Below, piece by piece: positions 54,147-62,829 of a stretch of DNA of 64,000 nucleotides. Under the pieces are notes generated by a model, which ran no database searches, was not told the DNA's origin, and saw nothing but the letters and a program-made list of their open reading frames with translations. Origin of the DNA: Bog-473 sp963764305 (lineage in GTDB: Bacteria > Actinomycetota > Acidimicrobiia > Acidimicrobiales > RAAP-2). How positions within the stretch are numbered: the first letter of the stretch is position 1; every line of letters begins with the position of its first letter. The position numbers and the translations under genes are program-made. The DNA is taken from the NCBI GenBank assembly GCA_963764305.1, contig CAVXSD010000006.1, positions 760,739 through 824,738 of the forward strand, given 5' to 3'.

Positions 54147-55985
54147 CTACGGCACCGGGGCGGGGTTCTCGCGGGCCATCTTCGCCAGTTCCTCGGTGAC
54201 CATGCGCTCGTGCTCGGCGAGGTCGCGCCGCGCCGCCCGCGGGCTCCAACGCCCCCGCATGGTGAACACCAGGATGGCGAAGACCAGCATGCCGATGAGG
54301 CAGACGGTCCACCATCTCTTCCACTCGTTCGGCGATGTCTTCTGGGCCGGCACCAGCTTCTGCTCCGCCACGAGCAGGTTGGCCAGGTCCTGGGACTTGA
54401 GGGCCACCGAGTGGATCTGCGCCTGGGTCACGGGCTTACCCTGCGCAATGGCCGTGGCGAGCGGGTTGTAGGCGAGCAGGCCCTGGACCTGCGGGTTGGA
54501 CAATCCGCCGGCGGCACCGAGGGCCTTGAGCAGGTTGCGGGTCGTGTTGCACCCCTCGAGGATCGTCGCGAGCGTCTGCGGGCCTGCCTGGTCGGTCGCT
54601 CGCAGCCCCGTGATGACAGTCGCCGGCGCCGGCTTCGGCGCGCAGGCGGCGGGCGATGTCGAAGGCGCGTAGGGCTGGGCCGCCTCGATGGCCTGCAGCG
54701 CGGTGGCCGCGGTCTGGTTGTCGACGAGCACGGTCGACGTCGTGACGACATAGGGCAGGACGAGGAACGACAGGGCGACCGTGATCCGCAGGATCCAGCC
54801 CCACACGGCCAGGCCCGAGGCCGTCAGCGCGGGGTTGTGTGACTCCACCTGCTCGGTGTAGTTCGCCATCCACGGCGTGTACGCAATCGAGCTGGAGACG
54901 GCGAGCAACACGATTACGAGCACGTTGGCGTAGTAGCCCGTGTGGGGGTGGCCCGTCTGGACGATGAGGAAGCCCATCATCACCATGGCGCAGACGGCGC
55001 CGAAGAGCATGAAGGGCTTGCGCACCTTGGCCCAGTCCGACAGCACCCCGGCCACGACGAGCCCGGCCGATAGGAACGCGGCGGACCAGACGTTGATCCC
55101 GTTGGCGTCGGAGGTGGAGCGGTTGAACGTCACCACCCAATAGATGGTCAGGACACTGACCGAGGCGTAGTAGAAGAGCAGAAAAACAGAGATGGCGATG
55201 GAGGACGAGACCAGGTCGATCTTCATCATGGAGCGGATCGGGTGCTCGATCGCCCTCTCGACCTCGATGCCCTTCGCTCGTGCCTCGACCAGGGCCCGCT
55301 CGCGCTCGGTGACCATGAGCTGGTCCCGGAGCTGCGGGGACAGTTCGCGCAGGAAGAAGAAGGCGATCACCGCCACGCCCATGCAGACCAGCCCGGAGAT
55401 GATGAACTGGTCCTGCCAGGGCGTGAGATGGCTCAGGGTGTGGGTGGCCACCAAGCTCGCGCAGAGGGCGCCCATCGTCGGGCCGAGCGCCCAGAAGCCC
55501 ATGGCGGCGCCGCGCCCCATCTGCGGCGAGAAGTCGCGCATCAGCGCCGGCGTCGAGACGAGGATCACGCCCTCGACGAAGCCGATGATGCAGTAGCAGA
55601 CCGAGAAGTTGAACTTGTCCGTTATCTGGGGGATAGCGAAGAGCTGTATGCACGCGACGATGAACGTTCCGAAGATGGTGAGATTGGCCCGGCCGATCTT
55701 GTCGGAGAGCCCGCCGATGAACGCGCTGAAGGCGCCGATCGCATTCGAGACGACGAGCAGGTACAAGAAGTACTGGAACGACATGTGGTAGTAGGGCAGC
55801 ATCAGCGGGGTGACGGCGCCCTCCACGTAGTAGAGGTAGTAGAGCATGATCGTCGTCAACACGACGATCGACAGGTACCCGATCCGCGGCAGCGTGTCGG
55901 GGTAGCGGTACAGCTGCCGCTTCCACAGGGCGTTGCCCAGGCTGTGGCGGGCAGGGTCTCGTACCGTCTCCGACGCCGTTGTCAT
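54147..55985 (-). CDS. MFS transporter with long extra-membrane insert
   Basis: 612 aa. Twelve-helix major facilitator layout with IGGLSDKIGRANLTIFGTF (signature loop 2-3) and a long cytoplasmic loop with LMVTERERALVEARAKGIEVERAIEHPIRS. It carries an unusual extracytoplasmic insert of about 110 residues late in the protein (ATALQAIEAAQPYAPSTSPAACAPKPAP...). Ends MRGRWSPRAARRDLAEHERMV. Substrate unknown. Confidence 0.88.
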   Translation of the reverse strand: MTTASETVRDPARHSLGNALWKRQLYRYPDTLPRIGYLSIVVLTTIMLYYLYYVEGAVTPLMLPYYHMSFQYFLYLLVVSNAIGAFSAFIGGLSDKIGRANLTIFGTFIVACIQLFAIPQITDKFNFSVCYCIIGFVEGVILVSTPALMRDFSPQMGRGAAMGFWALGPTMGALCASLVATHTLSHLTPWQDQFIISGLVCMGVAVIAFFFLRELSPQLRDQLMVTERERALVEARAKGIEVERAIEHPIRSMMKIDLVSSSIAISVFLLFYYASVSVLTIYWVVTFNRSTSDANGINVWSAAFLSAGLVVAGVLSDWAKVRKPFMLFGAVCAMVMMGFLIVQTGHPHTGYYANVLVIVLLAVSSSIAYTPWMANYTEQVESHNPALTASGLAVWGWILRITVALSFLVLPYVVTTSTVLVDNQTAATALQAIEAAQPYAPSTSPAACAPKPAPATVITGLRATDQAGPQTLATILEGCNTTRNLLKALGAAGGLSNPQVQGLLAYNPLATAIAQGKPVTQAQIHSVALKSQDLANLLVAEQKLVPAQKTSPNEWKRWWTVCLIGMLVFAILVFTMRGRWSPRAARRDLAEHERMVTEELAKMARENPAPVP

Positions 55986-56204
55986 GTGCCTCCCATTTCC
56001 CGCCGCATCGCGACCATCCTGCCCTTCCCGGACTACTCCATCGACGAGTTCATCGAGAATGCCGGTTCCATGGTGCTTCTGGGCGTTGCTGGTCTGATCG
56101 GAGGGTTGGTGATCTACGGCGTTGTCCGGTCGGCCACCGAGTCAAGAACCACCCCTGGTGGCGATCCGAACGGAGCCGTTCTCCAAGACGATGGAGGCGG
56201 GTAA
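55986..56204 (+). CDS. Possible small single-helix membrane protein
   Basis: An open frame of 72 codons from GTG 55986 reads IDEFIENAGSMVLLGVAGLIGGLVIYGVV, one clean hydrophobic helix. The GTG begins one base from the divergent MFS start, leaving no promoter space, so a later start (GTG/ATG near 56070) is more likely if it is a gene at all. Confidence 0.3.
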   Translation: MPPISRRIATILPFPDYSIDEFIENAGSMVLLGVAGLIGGLVIYGVVRSATESRTTPGGDPNGAVLQDDGGG

Positions 56205-56585
56205 CGCGTGGTTAGGGTTTGGTGCCACATTTGGGTCATACCGTCCGTGAGCGACGATCAGCCAATAGATGTCTTCGCTTTCGCGACTACCGAGGGATCG
56301 AATAGCTGTTTGTTGAGCGCTTCCTGGCAGCCGCCAGGTCCGGCAGCAGAAGGGTGTTCCTGATCGCCTTCCAGCGTGAGCACCGACTTCAACGGGATGG
56401 TCGCTATTGAGCGGCTTAACCTCTCAGGCCATGTCCGGTCGCAACTGCCGGATACCGAGTCTGTGCCGCATAACCGGCGAACTGGGTCACCCTTCGCCAG
56501 TGACTGGGTGAAGCGTGATCAGAGGGGTCTGGATTCTCCAATCGCACCATAGCTGAAAGACACCGCGACGCGTCCTATAAGGGGA
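56205..56585. other. 380 bp with no supported gene
   Basis: No coding signatures. Contains several short AT-richer patches (CGATAGATGTC, TTTGTTGAGCG), perhaps the promoter zone of neighbours. Confidence 0.5.
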
Positions 56586-57839
56586 TCAGGGCGGTTTCAA
56601 TCTCGGACCTGGCACCGGAAGTGGATCGAGCCATTCGCGGAGTGCCTCATAGACAGAGGGGTGGTTGAGGAGATTGAAGTGATGGAGCCCCCCGAAGTGG
56701 CGCGTGTGCTCGACGGGGAAGGGCATGTGCCCGCCATCACGGGATTGGCCGCGAGCACTGTCGGGCTGGACGAGAAAGTCGCCCATCAATCGACCGAGCG
56801 GATGGCTAGGGCTTGCTGTGACTGTGGCGCTGATCACGTAATGATTGGCCCAGGGGATGAGGGGAACGTCGTTGGCTATGCGCTTCGATCCGGGGCCATC
56901 GTTGCGCCAATCGTCGTCGAGCAGATAGCCGGCGTTTAGATCTTTGATTCCTGCGCTGCGCCTGTCGAGGATCGAAGCCAGCGGCCGAATCTCGTCGAGC
57001 TTGCTGAACAGGCCGCTGAGACGGCTCACCCACTGCTCGAGGCCTGCACCCGCATGCGGAGTGCCGAGGTAGAAGACGTGTCGCAGCATCGATACCCATG
57101 GATGGTTCCGCTGATGCGCATAGTGGCACGCGCTGCGGGAAACCAGACCACCCATCGAATGACCCACGAAGATTAACTCGGTCACCGGAGTGGGCCACGC
57201 TGCCACAACATCACTAAGGAGCGAAGTGAGGCGCTGACCGTTCTCGGAGATGTGGAGGCCGGTGTTGTAGCGTAGATACACGGGAGTGTAACCAAGATCT
57301 TCAGCGAGCCGAGAACCATACGTGGACTCGGTGCCCAAGCCATGGCGATCCGCGTGCAGCCTCCATGACTCCTCGGTTTCGCCCAAGCCATGAAGGAAGA
57401 CCGCTACCTTCGACGTCGCCTCGGGGAATGCAACTCCGAGAGACTCGCGCCGAGGCACGACGTCTGCTCGAACGCTTCGAACAGCCATCGGGATCGCCAA
57501 TGGGCTGCCCTGGTCGGCAAGCTCATCTCCCAAGGTCGCATTCAGCACGGCCAATGCCAGGTTGCTCCGGGGAGTCGACCCTGTCGGAACGTCTGAGCCC
57601 GCGGTAGCACCGACAAGTTCGCTGGCGACCATGCCGGCAGCCAGGCCCGTCCCTCGGATCGAGGTGTAGACGCCGGTGGCGATGATGTCGTGGATGACTC
57701 GGGCAGGAAGGCTGGCCGGAGCAGTAAACGTGAACATTCTGCCTGCGACAGCGCGATGCACCTGTTCAACGTGCGAGACGCTGTCAGCCAACGTCCGCGT
57801 GGCCAGCTGGCCGCTGGCCCGGATCTCCTCGGACCTCAT
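56586..57839 (-). CDS. Lipase/PGAP1-like alpha/beta hydrolase
   Basis: 417 aa from ATG 57839, with GGGGAGGGG upstream; the longer frame has no ribosome site. KVAVFLHGLGETEESW (oxyanion), LIFVGHSMGGLVSRSACHYA (Ser nucleophile) and the C-terminal GGLHHFNLLNHPSVYEALREWL (catalytic His) are clear. The N-terminal 150 residues are helical with FTAPASLPARVIHDIIATGVYTS. No signal peptide, so cytoplasmic or membrane-peripheral ester hydrolysis is likely. Confidence 0.85.
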   Translation of the reverse strand: MRSEEIRASGQLATRTLADSVSHVEQVHRAVAGRMFTFTAPASLPARVIHDIIATGVYTSIRGTGLAAGMVASELVGATAGSDVPTGSTPRSNLALAVLNATLGDELADQGSPLAIPMAVRSVRADVVPRRESLGVAFPEATSKVAVFLHGLGETEESWRLHADRHGLGTESTYGSRLAEDLGYTPVYLRYNTGLHISENGQRLTSLLSDVVAAWPTPVTELIFVGHSMGGLVSRSACHYAHQRNHPWVSMLRHVFYLGTPHAGAGLEQWVSRLSGLFSKLDEIRPLASILDRRSAGIKDLNAGYLLDDDWRNDGPGSKRIANDVPLIPWANHYVISATVTASPSHPLGRLMGDFLVQPDSARGQSRDGGHMPFPVEHTRHFGGLHHFNLLNHPSVYEALREWLDPLPVPGPRLKPP

Positions 57840-58122
57840 TACCCCTCCCCGAACCCCGCAGCAATCTCGGAGACTCTGCGCAGCACCATGGATGGTAACG
57901 CTGGTCGAAGGTGTTTCCACGTATTTCGATTGGCTGACTCGAAGCCCGCCCCATGGTGCCGCAGGGTGACACCCCAGCCCCGGGTACTGGGGCACGCTCG
58001 GTAGAGCGCCAAGACTCGCGGGTTGCAACGTTAACCGCCATTGCACGGGTCTTCGGGTTGACATGCGGGAATGCTGGCCGGAGGATTGGTTGCTAGGAGG
58101 GAGGTCAGAGACCGAAGGCGCG

Positions 58123-59157
58123 ATGCGTTCTCGTTTGTCGGTAGCCGGACCCGGTGTCTCGCTCGCCCTTGCCTTGATGCTCGCCATCGCAGGGTTCGCA
58201 TCGCTCTCGACGCCTGCCGCTGCTTTGCTCCCGCCGGGTTGCAGCCAAACGGGGCAGACTGTGACCTGCACCTATATGTCAAGCTCGAATGCCTTCACCG
58301 TGCCATCGGGCGTCTCGTCGATCCATGTCACTGCGGTTGGCGGGATGGGCGGCTCGTCCAATACCGGTAGGGGCGGCCCGGGCGCGGTCGTGAGCGGTGA
58401 CCTGAATGTGGAGCCCGGGAGCACGCTTTACGCCGTGGTCGGCACAAACGGGGGGAGCCAGAGCCCCGTTGGGGGAGGAGGTTTTGGCGGCCCGAATGGT
58501 TTCTGCATCTTCCTAAACTTCTCCCCGCCCCCATGCCAAACCTTTCCGAGCTGGGACGGCGGAGGGGCCTCCGACGTGCGCTCCTCCCCGAACGACCTGT
58601 CGAGCCGGCTTCTCGTCGCTGCGGGGGGCGGGGGTAGCGGTGAGGCCGGCGGTGTCGGGGGCGCGGGCGGCGGGTTCAACGGCTCGAGTGCGGAAGGGGG
58701 CGGGGGTCTCGGTGCGAGTGCAAGCGCTGGTGGCACCGGTGGCACCGGCGCCACGCTCTCCGCCTGTCCGCCGTTTGCCCGCTACTGCGCCTCTGGTCAA
58801 AGCGGCGGCAACGGCGGGTTCGGCACCGGCGGCAACGGCGGCGGTGGCGGCGGTTTTGCCGTTTCGCCCGACGATTTGCAGTTCGGATCAGGCGGCGGTG
58901 GCGGCGGTGGCGGTCTGTTCGGTGGCGGTGGCGGCGGTGGTGGCGGTCTGTTCGCCGGCGGCGGCGGCGGCGGCGGCTCGAACTTGGTGCCCTCAAGAGG
59001 ATCCCAGTCGATCGATACCAGCGGCGTCCCGATGGTCCAGATCTCCTACCTGGCTCTCCCCACCAGTAAGGACCAATGCATGAACGGCGGCTGGCGGGAC
59101 TTCTCTCAGTTCAAGAACCAAGGTGACTGCATTCAGTTCGTGAACACTGGCAAGTAG
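58123..59157 (+). CDS. Secreted glycine-rich protein
   Basis: 344 aa from ATG 58123. Signal peptide (SVAGPGVSLALALMLAIAGFASLSTPAAALLP) then CSQTGQTVTCTYMSSSNAFTVPSGVSSIHVTAVGG. A long Gly-rich block with GGNGGGGGGF-type repeats follows, then the C-terminal module CMNGGWRDFSQFKNQGDCIQFVNTGK, a small Cys-pair motif recurring in actinobacterial exported proteins. Likely an extracellular matrix or adhesion protein. It is remarkably intact given the repeats. Confidence 0.75.
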   Translation: MRSRLSVAGPGVSLALALMLAIAGFASLSTPAAALLPPGCSQTGQTVTCTYMSSSNAFTVPSGVSSIHVTAVGGMGGSSNTGRGGPGAVVSGDLNVEPGSTLYAVVGTNGGSQSPVGGGGFGGPNGFCIFLNFSPPPCQTFPSWDGGGASDVRSSPNDLSSRLLVAAGGGGSGEAGGVGGAGGGFNGSSAEGGGGLGASASAGGTGGTGATLSACPPFARYCASGQSGGNGGFGTGGNGGGGGGFAVSPDDLQFGSGGGGGGGGLFGGGGGGGGGLFAGGGGGGGSNLVPSRGSQSIDTSGVPMVQISYLALPTSKDQCMNGGWRDFSQFKNQGDCIQFVNTGK

Positions 59158-59337
59158 GCCCCTGAGGCTCGGTCCGATCCTGCCAGCCGATTGGGGAGGC
59201 TGCGCAGCTCGAGGAGCAGCCGTATCACCCCAGAACGGGACAGGTCGCTCCGCCGGACCGCCTGCCACGTAAGTTCTGTGTCTGCGTCGATGACGACGGC
59301 ATGGGTCTCTGTGACGTCGTACTGGGGTAGGTAGCGG
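59133..59337 (-). pseudogene. SRPBCC/DUF2867-like fragment
   Basis: The reading RYLPQYDVTETHAVVIDADTELTWQAVRRSDLSRSGVIRLLLELRSLP resembles the N-terminus of a DUF2867/SRPBCC protein. It stops at 59133 and its upstream side is cut by the IS3 insertion at 59338. After removing IS3 the frame meets a stop near the site, so the gene was already broken or fragmentary. Confidence 0.5.
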
Positions 59338-59366
59338 TGACCGGGCCCCGATTGTTGAGCCACTCG

Positions 59367-60224
59367 CTATGCGAGCTGTAGCTGCTGTCGGTTGAGCCAC
59401 TGCTCGACGAACTCGACCGGGGTGAGCCAGCCGTGCGCCGAGTGGGGCCTGTTCATGTTGTAGTCGATCCTCCAGTCCTCGGTGAGGACCTGAGCCTCGA
59501 GCAAGGAGTCGAACTGCTGGCCGTTGAGGTGCTCGTCGCGCATCCTCCCGTTGAAGCTCTCGATCCAGGCGTTCTGCCATGGTGAGCCCGGGTCGATGAA
59601 CACCGTGCCCGTCCCGTTGAAGCGGCACCAGTCGGCCACGGCGTAGGCAATGAACTCGGGTCCGTGGTCGAAGCGGACGAAGACCGGTGCGCCGCGTTCT
59701 GTGGCCAGGCGCTCGAGGCAGGCGACGACCCCGTCGGCGTCGATGGAACACGCGACGTCGGTGGCGAGGGCCTCGCGCGTGAACTCGTCGATGACGTTGA
59801 GGATCTTGAGCATCCTCCCGTCTGAGGTCTGGTCGAACTGGAAGTCGAGGGCCCAGACCACGTCCGGGCGGATCGGGCAGAACGGACCCATAGCCTTGCC
59901 GATGCCCCGCAGCGGCTTCTTGCGCTTGCGATAGGGCACACGCAGGCCTTCTGTGATCCAGAGGCGGTGGACCCGCTTGGGGTTCACCCGCCACCCGGCC
60001 GCCTTGGCCGCCAGCGCTGCCCTGCGCCACCCCCACCTCGGACGCCGCCGGGCGAAGTCGCGCAAGAAGGCCCGAAGCGCCAGTTCGTCGTCGGAGGGGA
60101 CCGGTGCGGCCAGGCGCTGGGTCGATCTGGGCTGGCCGAGCACCCGACAGGCCCGCCGTTCGCTCACCCCGAACTGCGTGCAGAGGGCTCTGACGGCCCG
60201 CCGCCGGCAGTCCGGGGTCAGAAG
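59367..60224 (-). CDS. IS3 transposase OrfB (DDE)
   Basis: About 285 codons open from the slippery site. HTH_21 region (VSERRACRVLGQPRSTQR), then the rve core with the first catalytic Asp in VVWALDFQFDQT, the second in VFVRFDHGPEF and Glu in NAWIESFNGRMRDEHL. Expressed only as OrfAB by -1 frameshift; no start is needed inside it, though an ATG at 60167 exists. Confidence 0.93.
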   Translation of the reverse strand, partial: LLTPDCRRRAVRALCTQFGVSERRACRVLGQPRSTQRLAAPVPSDDELALRAFLRDFARRRPRWGWRRAALAAKAAGWRVNPKRVHRLWITEGLRVPYRKRKKPLRGIGKAMGPFCPIRPDVVWALDFQFDQTSDGRMLKILNVIDEFTREALATDVACSIDADGVVACLERLATERGAPVFVRFDHGPEFIAYAVADWCRFNGTGTVFIDPGSPWQNAWIESFNGRMRDEHLNGQQFDSLLEAQVLTEDWRIDYNMNRPHSAHGWLTPVEFVEQWLNRQQLQLA

Positions 60225-60496
60225 TTTCCCCGGTTGATCTCCTTGAGCATCGCCTTGTCCAGCTCGGCCTCGGCCAGCAGCTTCTTCAACTGCGCGTTCT
60301 CCTTGCGCAGCTCACGCAGCTCCTTGGCGTCGTCGGCCTTCATGCCCCCGTACTGGTTGCGCCAGCGGTGCCAGGTCGACTCGGTGATCTCGAGGTGACG
60401 GACCACCTCCTCGATCGACTTGCCCTCTCCGAGGAGCTTCTCGCCCTCGGCCAATTTCCGGATCACCTGCTCGGGCGTGTGGCGCCGTCTCTTCAT
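60218..60496 (-). CDS. IS3 OrfA
   Basis: 92 aa (MKRRRHTPEQVIRKLAEGEKLL...): HTH at residues 1-60, then leucine-zipper helix KADDAKELRELRKENAQLKKLLAEAELDKAML for multimerisation. ATG at 60496 follows a GGAGG. It ends ...EINRGNF at TGA 60218, a few codons after the slippery heptamer. Confidence 0.93.
   Translation of the reverse strand: MKRRRHTPEQVIRKLAEGEKLLGEGKSIEEVVRHLEITESTWHRWRNQYGGMKADDAKELRELRKENAQLKKLLAEAELDKAMLKEINRGNF
60224..60230 (-). other. -1 frameshift slippery heptamer (G GGA AAC)
   Basis: On the minus strand CGG GGA AAC TTC TGA ends OrfA. The heptamer G-GGA-AAC fits X-XXY-YYZ. A -1 slip gives GGG AAA CTT CTG and opens OrfB (GKLLTPDC...). This is the standard IS3 route to the OrfAB fusion transposase. 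Confidence 0.85.
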
Positions 60497-60829
60497 GTCG
60501 TGCTGTCCTCCTTCCCCACATCGTGGGGCTCGGACTCGCACAACGGGTGGATCAGCTCACGGGGACCCGGTCAGCGGTCCAGAAGCATCGCTTCGGCCTG
60601 AGGCTGCACACGAACCTCCCCTCATGGAATCAATCAGCGAGCACCATTGGACAGAACAAAGAAGCGGTCCTCTTCACAGTCTCCGGCATCAGAGGTTCCT
60701 CGCCAGAGGCGAACGTCACTGTCCCACCCGGCTCGTCATATGGTGTGCGGCACCTCGGTGCGAATGATGGGGGCGATGGACCGGACCCAAGCCCGGACCT
60801 GAGCGGGATCCCGCCAGTCTCCGGCCCTG

Positions 60830-61341
60830 AGATCACGCCGCAGACCCCGGCCGAGCAGGTCCGCTACGACCTGGCCCTCGAGCTTCTCGACGACGTGCGC
60901 CGCCTCGACGCCCAAACCAAGGAGTCGCACCGTCGCATCCGAGTCGCCGTCAAGGCGTCGGGCACCTCGCTGACCGACGTCTATGGCGTGGGCCCCATCA
61001 TCGCGGCCCAGATCATCGGCTACACCGGCGATGCCCGCCGCTTCGCCAACCGCGATGCCTTCGCCTCTTACAACGGCACCGCCCCGATCGAATGGTCCTC
61101 GGGCGGCCGTGTCGTGCATCGGCTGTCGCGGCGCGGGAACCGACGGCTCAACCATGCTCTCCACATGGCCGCGATCACCCAGATCCGCAATCCCGGGACC
61201 GATGGACGCATCTACTTCGAGCGCAAGGTTGCCGAGGGAAAGACCAAGAAGGAAGCACTTCGCTCCCTCAAGCGCCAGGTCTCGAACGCCGTCTACCGCC
61301 AGCTCTTGCTCGATGTCGAAAGGGGTCCGGGAGGACACTAG
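60830..61341 (+). pseudogene. C-terminal half of an IS110 transposase
   Basis: From ITPQTPAEQVRYDLALELLDDVRRLDAQ to NAVYRQLLLDVERG, about 80 percent identical by eye to the element II protein, including VGPIIAAQIIGYTGDARRF and FASYNGTAPIEW. The RuvC half is missing, so it cannot act alone. The frame runs into unrelated sequence upstream. Confidence 0.9.
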
Positions 61342-61499
61342 GAAACGACTCGTTGCCTGCGTGGCCGGCTCTGCATCCTGACGGCCGGCTCTTCGGCGAA
61401 GTCACCCCCGGACCATCTCAAAGCCTACGCATCTGCACCGTCTCGTGACGGGCCGATTTCGTCGCGCCCTTTGGACACTGAAATTGGGGTCTTGATGTA

Positions 61500-61513
61500 A
61501 TGAAGGAGCGCAG
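61500..61513 (+). repeat. Subterminal inverted repeat, left copy
   Basis: ATGAAGGAGCGCAG, with its exact complement CTGCGCTCCTTCAT at 63175-63188. Four bases (TGTA/AGAT) separate each copy from the core at the ends of element IV. Confidence 0.9.
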
Positions 61514-61719
61514 CGCAGCTCCCGTGTGACGGGCACCGGTTTGGCGCACGGGCCCGCACGCCGAGCACGAGGAGCGGTCGCATGACCGCGAGGAAAGTCG
61601 CCACTCCGGCCCGACCGAAGTCGAGGAGCCCGCGGGAGTCCTCCCGTCGATCGGGACCAGGTGTGCAGAGCACACTTGGGGTTGCCAAACCAACCCGGAG
61701 ACGACGGAAGGAGACTCCC

Positions 61720-62733
61720 GTGGAACACCAGACAACAGTATGTCGGCATCGACCTGCACCGGCGGCGCAGCGTGATCGTGCGGCGCAACGAGGCCGGCGA
61801 GACCCTCGACACGGTCCGCATCGACAACGACCCGGTGGCCCTGGCGGCCGAGCTGGCCAAGGCCGGGGAGCACCCCGAAGTGATCCTCGAAGCCACCTAT
61901 GGCTGGTACTGGGCGGCTGATGTGATCCAAGAGTGCGGGGCCACGGTGCACCTGGCCCATCCGCTGGGCAACAACTGGGGGCATCGGCGGGTGAAAAACG
62001 ATGAGCGCGATGCCACCGACCTGGTCGACCTGCTGCGCATGGGACGTCTGGCCGAGGCCTGGATCGCCCCACCACCGCTGCGCGAACTGCGCGAACTCAT
62101 CCGCTACCGGGGCAAGCTCGTCCATCTGCGCACCGGCCTCAAGTCCCAGGTCCACGCCGTCTTGGCGAAAGAAGGGGTGACGGTGCCCATGAGCGACCTG
62201 TTCGGGGTGGGCGGCCAGGTCCTCCTCGACAAGGTGCACCTGGCCGAGGCCTACCGGGTGCGGGTCGAGTCCTTGCGCGACCTGATCGATCCGTCAACCG
62301 CGAGATCGCCATGTTCGAAGAGCAGGGCGCCCCGTACTTCGCCGGCGACCTCGGCTACCACGCCATCCAGGCCATTCCCGGCGTCGGCCCGGTGCTGGCC
62401 GCCATCTTCGTGGCCGAGATCGGCGACATCTCGAGGTTCACCTCGGCCCGGCACCTGTGCAGCTGGGCCGGGCTCACCCCGACCCACCAAGAGTCCGACG
62501 TCAAGGTCCGCCGGGGCCACATCACCAAGCAAGGCTCTCGCCTCGTGCGCTGGGCCGCCGTCGAGGCGGTGGCCCAACAGCGCGCCGATACGCCCATCCG
62601 ACGCCACCACCGCAACGTGGGCGAGCGCCGGGGCAACCAGATCGGCCGCGTGGCAGCGGCCCGCAAACTTCTCATCCTCGTCTACTACGGCCTGCGCGAC
62701 GGCGAGATCCGTTGCCTGGCGCAGACGGGGTGA
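61720..62733 (+). pseudogene. IS110/IS1111 transposase (element IV), frameshifted
   Basis: GTG 61720 with GGAAGGAG upstream starts VEHQTT, then a one-base shift near 61740 leads to QYVGIDLHRRRSVIVRRNEAGE. RuvC-like residues: Asp in GIDLH, Glu in VILEATYGWYW, Asp pair in KNDERDATDLVDLLR. A second shift near 62290 (GATCGATCCGTCAACC) continues as NREIAMFEEQGAPYFAGDLGYHAIQ, IPGVGPVLAAIFVAEIG and the Ser-containing LCSWAGLTPTHQES. Two shifts mean it is probably inactive unless they are sequencing errors. Confidence 0.85.
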
Positions 62734-62746
62734 GAACCGGGACGGA

Positions 62747-62829
62747 CGCAACCCGGTGCGAGCTCGCCTTGAGTCATGGTCCCCGCACAGCGGCGAGACC
62801 GAGGTCTTGATTGAGCCCACCGGGTTGCG
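62747..62829 (+). ncRNA. Predicted bridge RNA target-binding hairpin of element IV
   Basis: Perfect 12-bp stem CGCAACCCGGTG/CACCGGGTTGCG (62747-62758 and 62818-62829). The internal loop has TTGAGTC on the 5' side (62769-62775) and GGTCTTGA on the 3' side (62803-62810). The apex is a GGTC/GACC plus CCGC/GCGG hairpin. The two loop strands match the right half (complement of GACTCAA) and left half (GGTCTTGA) of the insertion site and share GA. Location 3' of the transposase fits the IS1111-type bridge/seekRNA. Confidence 0.75.

Larger units (their letters stand above)
59338..60559 (-). mobile_element. IS3-family element
   Basis: About 1.2 kb with two overlapping genes. Both ends start TGA and form imperfect terminal repeats (TGACCGGGCCCCGATTGTTG against TGAGCTGATCCACCCGTTGT). 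A 3-bp direct repeat CGG flanks it (59335-59337 and 60560-60562), as IS3 elements normally make. Possibly still mobile. Confidence 0.85.
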
